Assembly (NCBI GenBank): GCA_944363685.1
Contig: CALVUV010000018.1
Coordinates: 1-15,233 of the forward strand
DNA: 15,233 nt
Direction of reading: 5' to 3'
Source of the DNA: an uncultured Bacilli bacterium
Lineage (GTDB): Bacteria > Bacillota_I > Bacilli_A > RF39 > UBA660
The notes under the pieces were generated by a model. That model saw only the letters and a program-made list of their open reading frames with translations, ran no database searches and was not told the origin of the DNA. The translations under genes and the position numbers were made by a program. Below, one piece after another: positions 14,325 through 15,233 of the stretch (within the stretch, counting starts at the first letter, position 1; the number at the start of each line of letters is the position of its first letter).

Positions 14325-14353
14325 ATCTTATCACATAAGTAACTTTTATGCAA
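14325..14353 (-). promoter_or_regulatory. Promoter of the antisense RNA
   Basis: On the minus strand TTGCAT (14353-14348), 17-base spacer and TAAGAT (14330-14325). It lies 29 bases beyond the stop codon of the carboxypeptidase gene, points into the toxin locus and has no open frame behind it. Confidence 0.65.
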
Positions 14354-14381
14354 GTATCTTACATGCATTTATAAAATAAAA

Positions 14382-15233
14382 CTAATTTCTATCACTTTCT
14401 AAATATCTTACATAATATTCATCAAAGGTTAGGTTACTAGCCTTTATTTTTTGTGCAAGTTCTACACCTACATAACGATAATGCCAGGCTTCAAAACTAT
14501 AAGTAGTAATATTTTCTTTATCTTTAGGATATCTTAAAATAAATCCATAATTATCTGCATTTTCTAATATCCAATTATACTCATCAGTATTTTCAAAATT
14601 ATTAAAATCATCAAAAGCTCTTGTTACATCAACAACAAGTCCTGTTTGATGCTCAGAGTATCCTGGCCTTGCAGAATAAGTATCAGCATTTTCTACACCA
14701 TCATTTTTAACGTAATTATTATATAAGTTTTCTTGATAAGTATAAGATCTATAAGCAGAGATTACTCTAATATTCATATCATCATTCTTAGCATCATTTA
14801 TCAATTTTTCAAGATTATCTTTCGCTTCTTTAACTAAGTAAATACCACTTTTAGAATAACTATTATCAAGTAGTTCTAAGTTTTCTGGTATGTAGTTACT
14901 ATCTAAGTAATTAAACTTATTAACTAGTAAATAATTAGTATTTAAATTAGTAGAAGGAATAGTATCAGTATAAGGATCTTTATCTAAGTTTAAATTAACT
15001 CTTGTAACAATATCTTCAATACTTAAATCAGAGTTAGTATTTTGATAACTCTTATATCTATCTAAATTTTCTTCCTTATAATAAGATAATTTACTAAACT
15101 TATTATCTTCTTCTTTAGAGATTTCCTCCTTAGTTTCATTTTTTTTAACATCTTTAATATCTTTATCTTTACTATTAGTATTAAATAAGAAAATCATAAG
15201 AATAATAAAGATAATAACAATAATACTACTTAA
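14382..15233 (-). CDS. Membrane-anchored VanY-type D,D-carboxypeptidase (start outside window)
   Basis: M15B peptidases of this type remove the terminal D-alanine from peptidoglycan stem peptides outside the membrane. Numbering from the ATG at 15197, the domain (about 105-260) has ISAYRSY (R150), GYSEHQTGLVVDV with zinc ligands H183 and D190, and EAWHYRYVG with catalytic E236 and zinc ligand H239, all conserved. That ATG is not the real start: the frame stays open upstream to the window edge and encodes LSSIIVIIFIIL, which with MIFLF makes the signal anchor, so the start codon is beyond 15233. After the anchor comes a charged, lysine/glutamate-rich linker (about 8-60). Transcription runs toward the toxin locus and no strong terminator follows the stop. 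Confidence 0.93.
   Translation of the reverse strand, partial: LSSIIVIIFIILMIFLFNTNSKDKDIKDVKKNETKEEISKEEDNKFSKLSYYKEENLDRYKSYQNTNSDLSIEDIVTRVNLNLDKDPYTDTIPSTNLNTNYLLVNKFNYLDSNYIPENLELLDNSYSKSGIYLVKEAKDNLEKLINDAKNDDMNIRVISAYRSYTYQENLYNNYVKNDGVENADTYSARPGYSEHQTGLVVDVTRAFDDFNNFENTDEYNWILENADNYGFILRYPKDKENITTYSFEAWHYRYVGVELAQKIKASNLTFDEYYVRYLESDRN

Noticed and set aside
1..15233. CRISPR array, tRNA or rRNA genes, alternative genetic code
   Set aside because: No regularly spaced direct repeats and no cloverleaf or rRNA-like segment were seen. Conserved Trp positions use TGG, and TGA works as a stop at 6451 and 13939.

Overview
The window is about 15.2 kb of very AT-rich bacterial DNA with short gaps, strong AGGAGG-type ribosome binding sites, sigma-A-type promoters (TTGACA / 17 bp / TATAAT) and short hairpin-plus-T-tract terminators. 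Tryptophans in conserved motifs are encoded by TGG, and TGA ends at least two genes, so genetic code 11 fits better than the mycoplasma code. A peptidoglycan carboxypeptidase, a GatCAB amidotransferase and single-copy housekeeping genes suggest a low-GC Bacillota or a walled relative of Mycoplasmatota, possibly an uncultured gut Bacilli lineage. This placement is inference; no rRNA is present.

Layout. (1) 1-500: the 5' end of an ISAs1-family insertion sequence on the minus strand, cut by the window edge. (2) 518-1626: an unknown 268-residue protein behind a near-perfect promoter, then a gap with a short remnant-like open stretch ending in a terminator. (3) 1637-4256: a long U32-family protein, probably an RNA hydroxylase rather than a peptidase, overlapped by an unknown gene. 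(4) 4262-6729: a tightly packed four-gene unit with its own promoter and terminator. It encodes a small helical protein, a 401-residue protein with a C-terminal zinc metallopeptidase domain resembling anthrax lethal factor, a membrane-anchored protein and a small acidic protein. It looks like a secreted-toxin (type VII-like effector) and immunity cassette, and it is the most novel part of the window. (5) 6773-9896: gatC-gatA-gatB, the glutamyl-tRNA(Gln)/aspartyl-tRNA(Asn) amidotransferase. (6) 9897-13361: a three-gene membrane operon: an unknown membrane-anchored protein, a sensor with two extracellular solute-binding-like domains and a degenerate GGDEF domain, and a YihY/BrkB membrane protein. 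(7) 13346-14011: a NUDIX hydrolase with its own terminator. (8) 14026-14353: an unannotated type I toxin-antitoxin-like locus. It has a 25-residue hydrophobic peptide with a strong ribosome binding site, a convergent antisense RNA with its own promoter and terminator, and complementary repeats linking the 5' and 3' ends of the toxin mRNA. (9) 14382 to the end, minus strand: a membrane-anchored VanY-type D,D-carboxypeptidase whose start lies outside the window.

Almost every transcription unit starts within a few bases of the previous unit's end, often with the terminator T-tract touching or overlapping the next -35 box. Genes inside units overlap by 4 to 11 bases, pointing to translational coupling.
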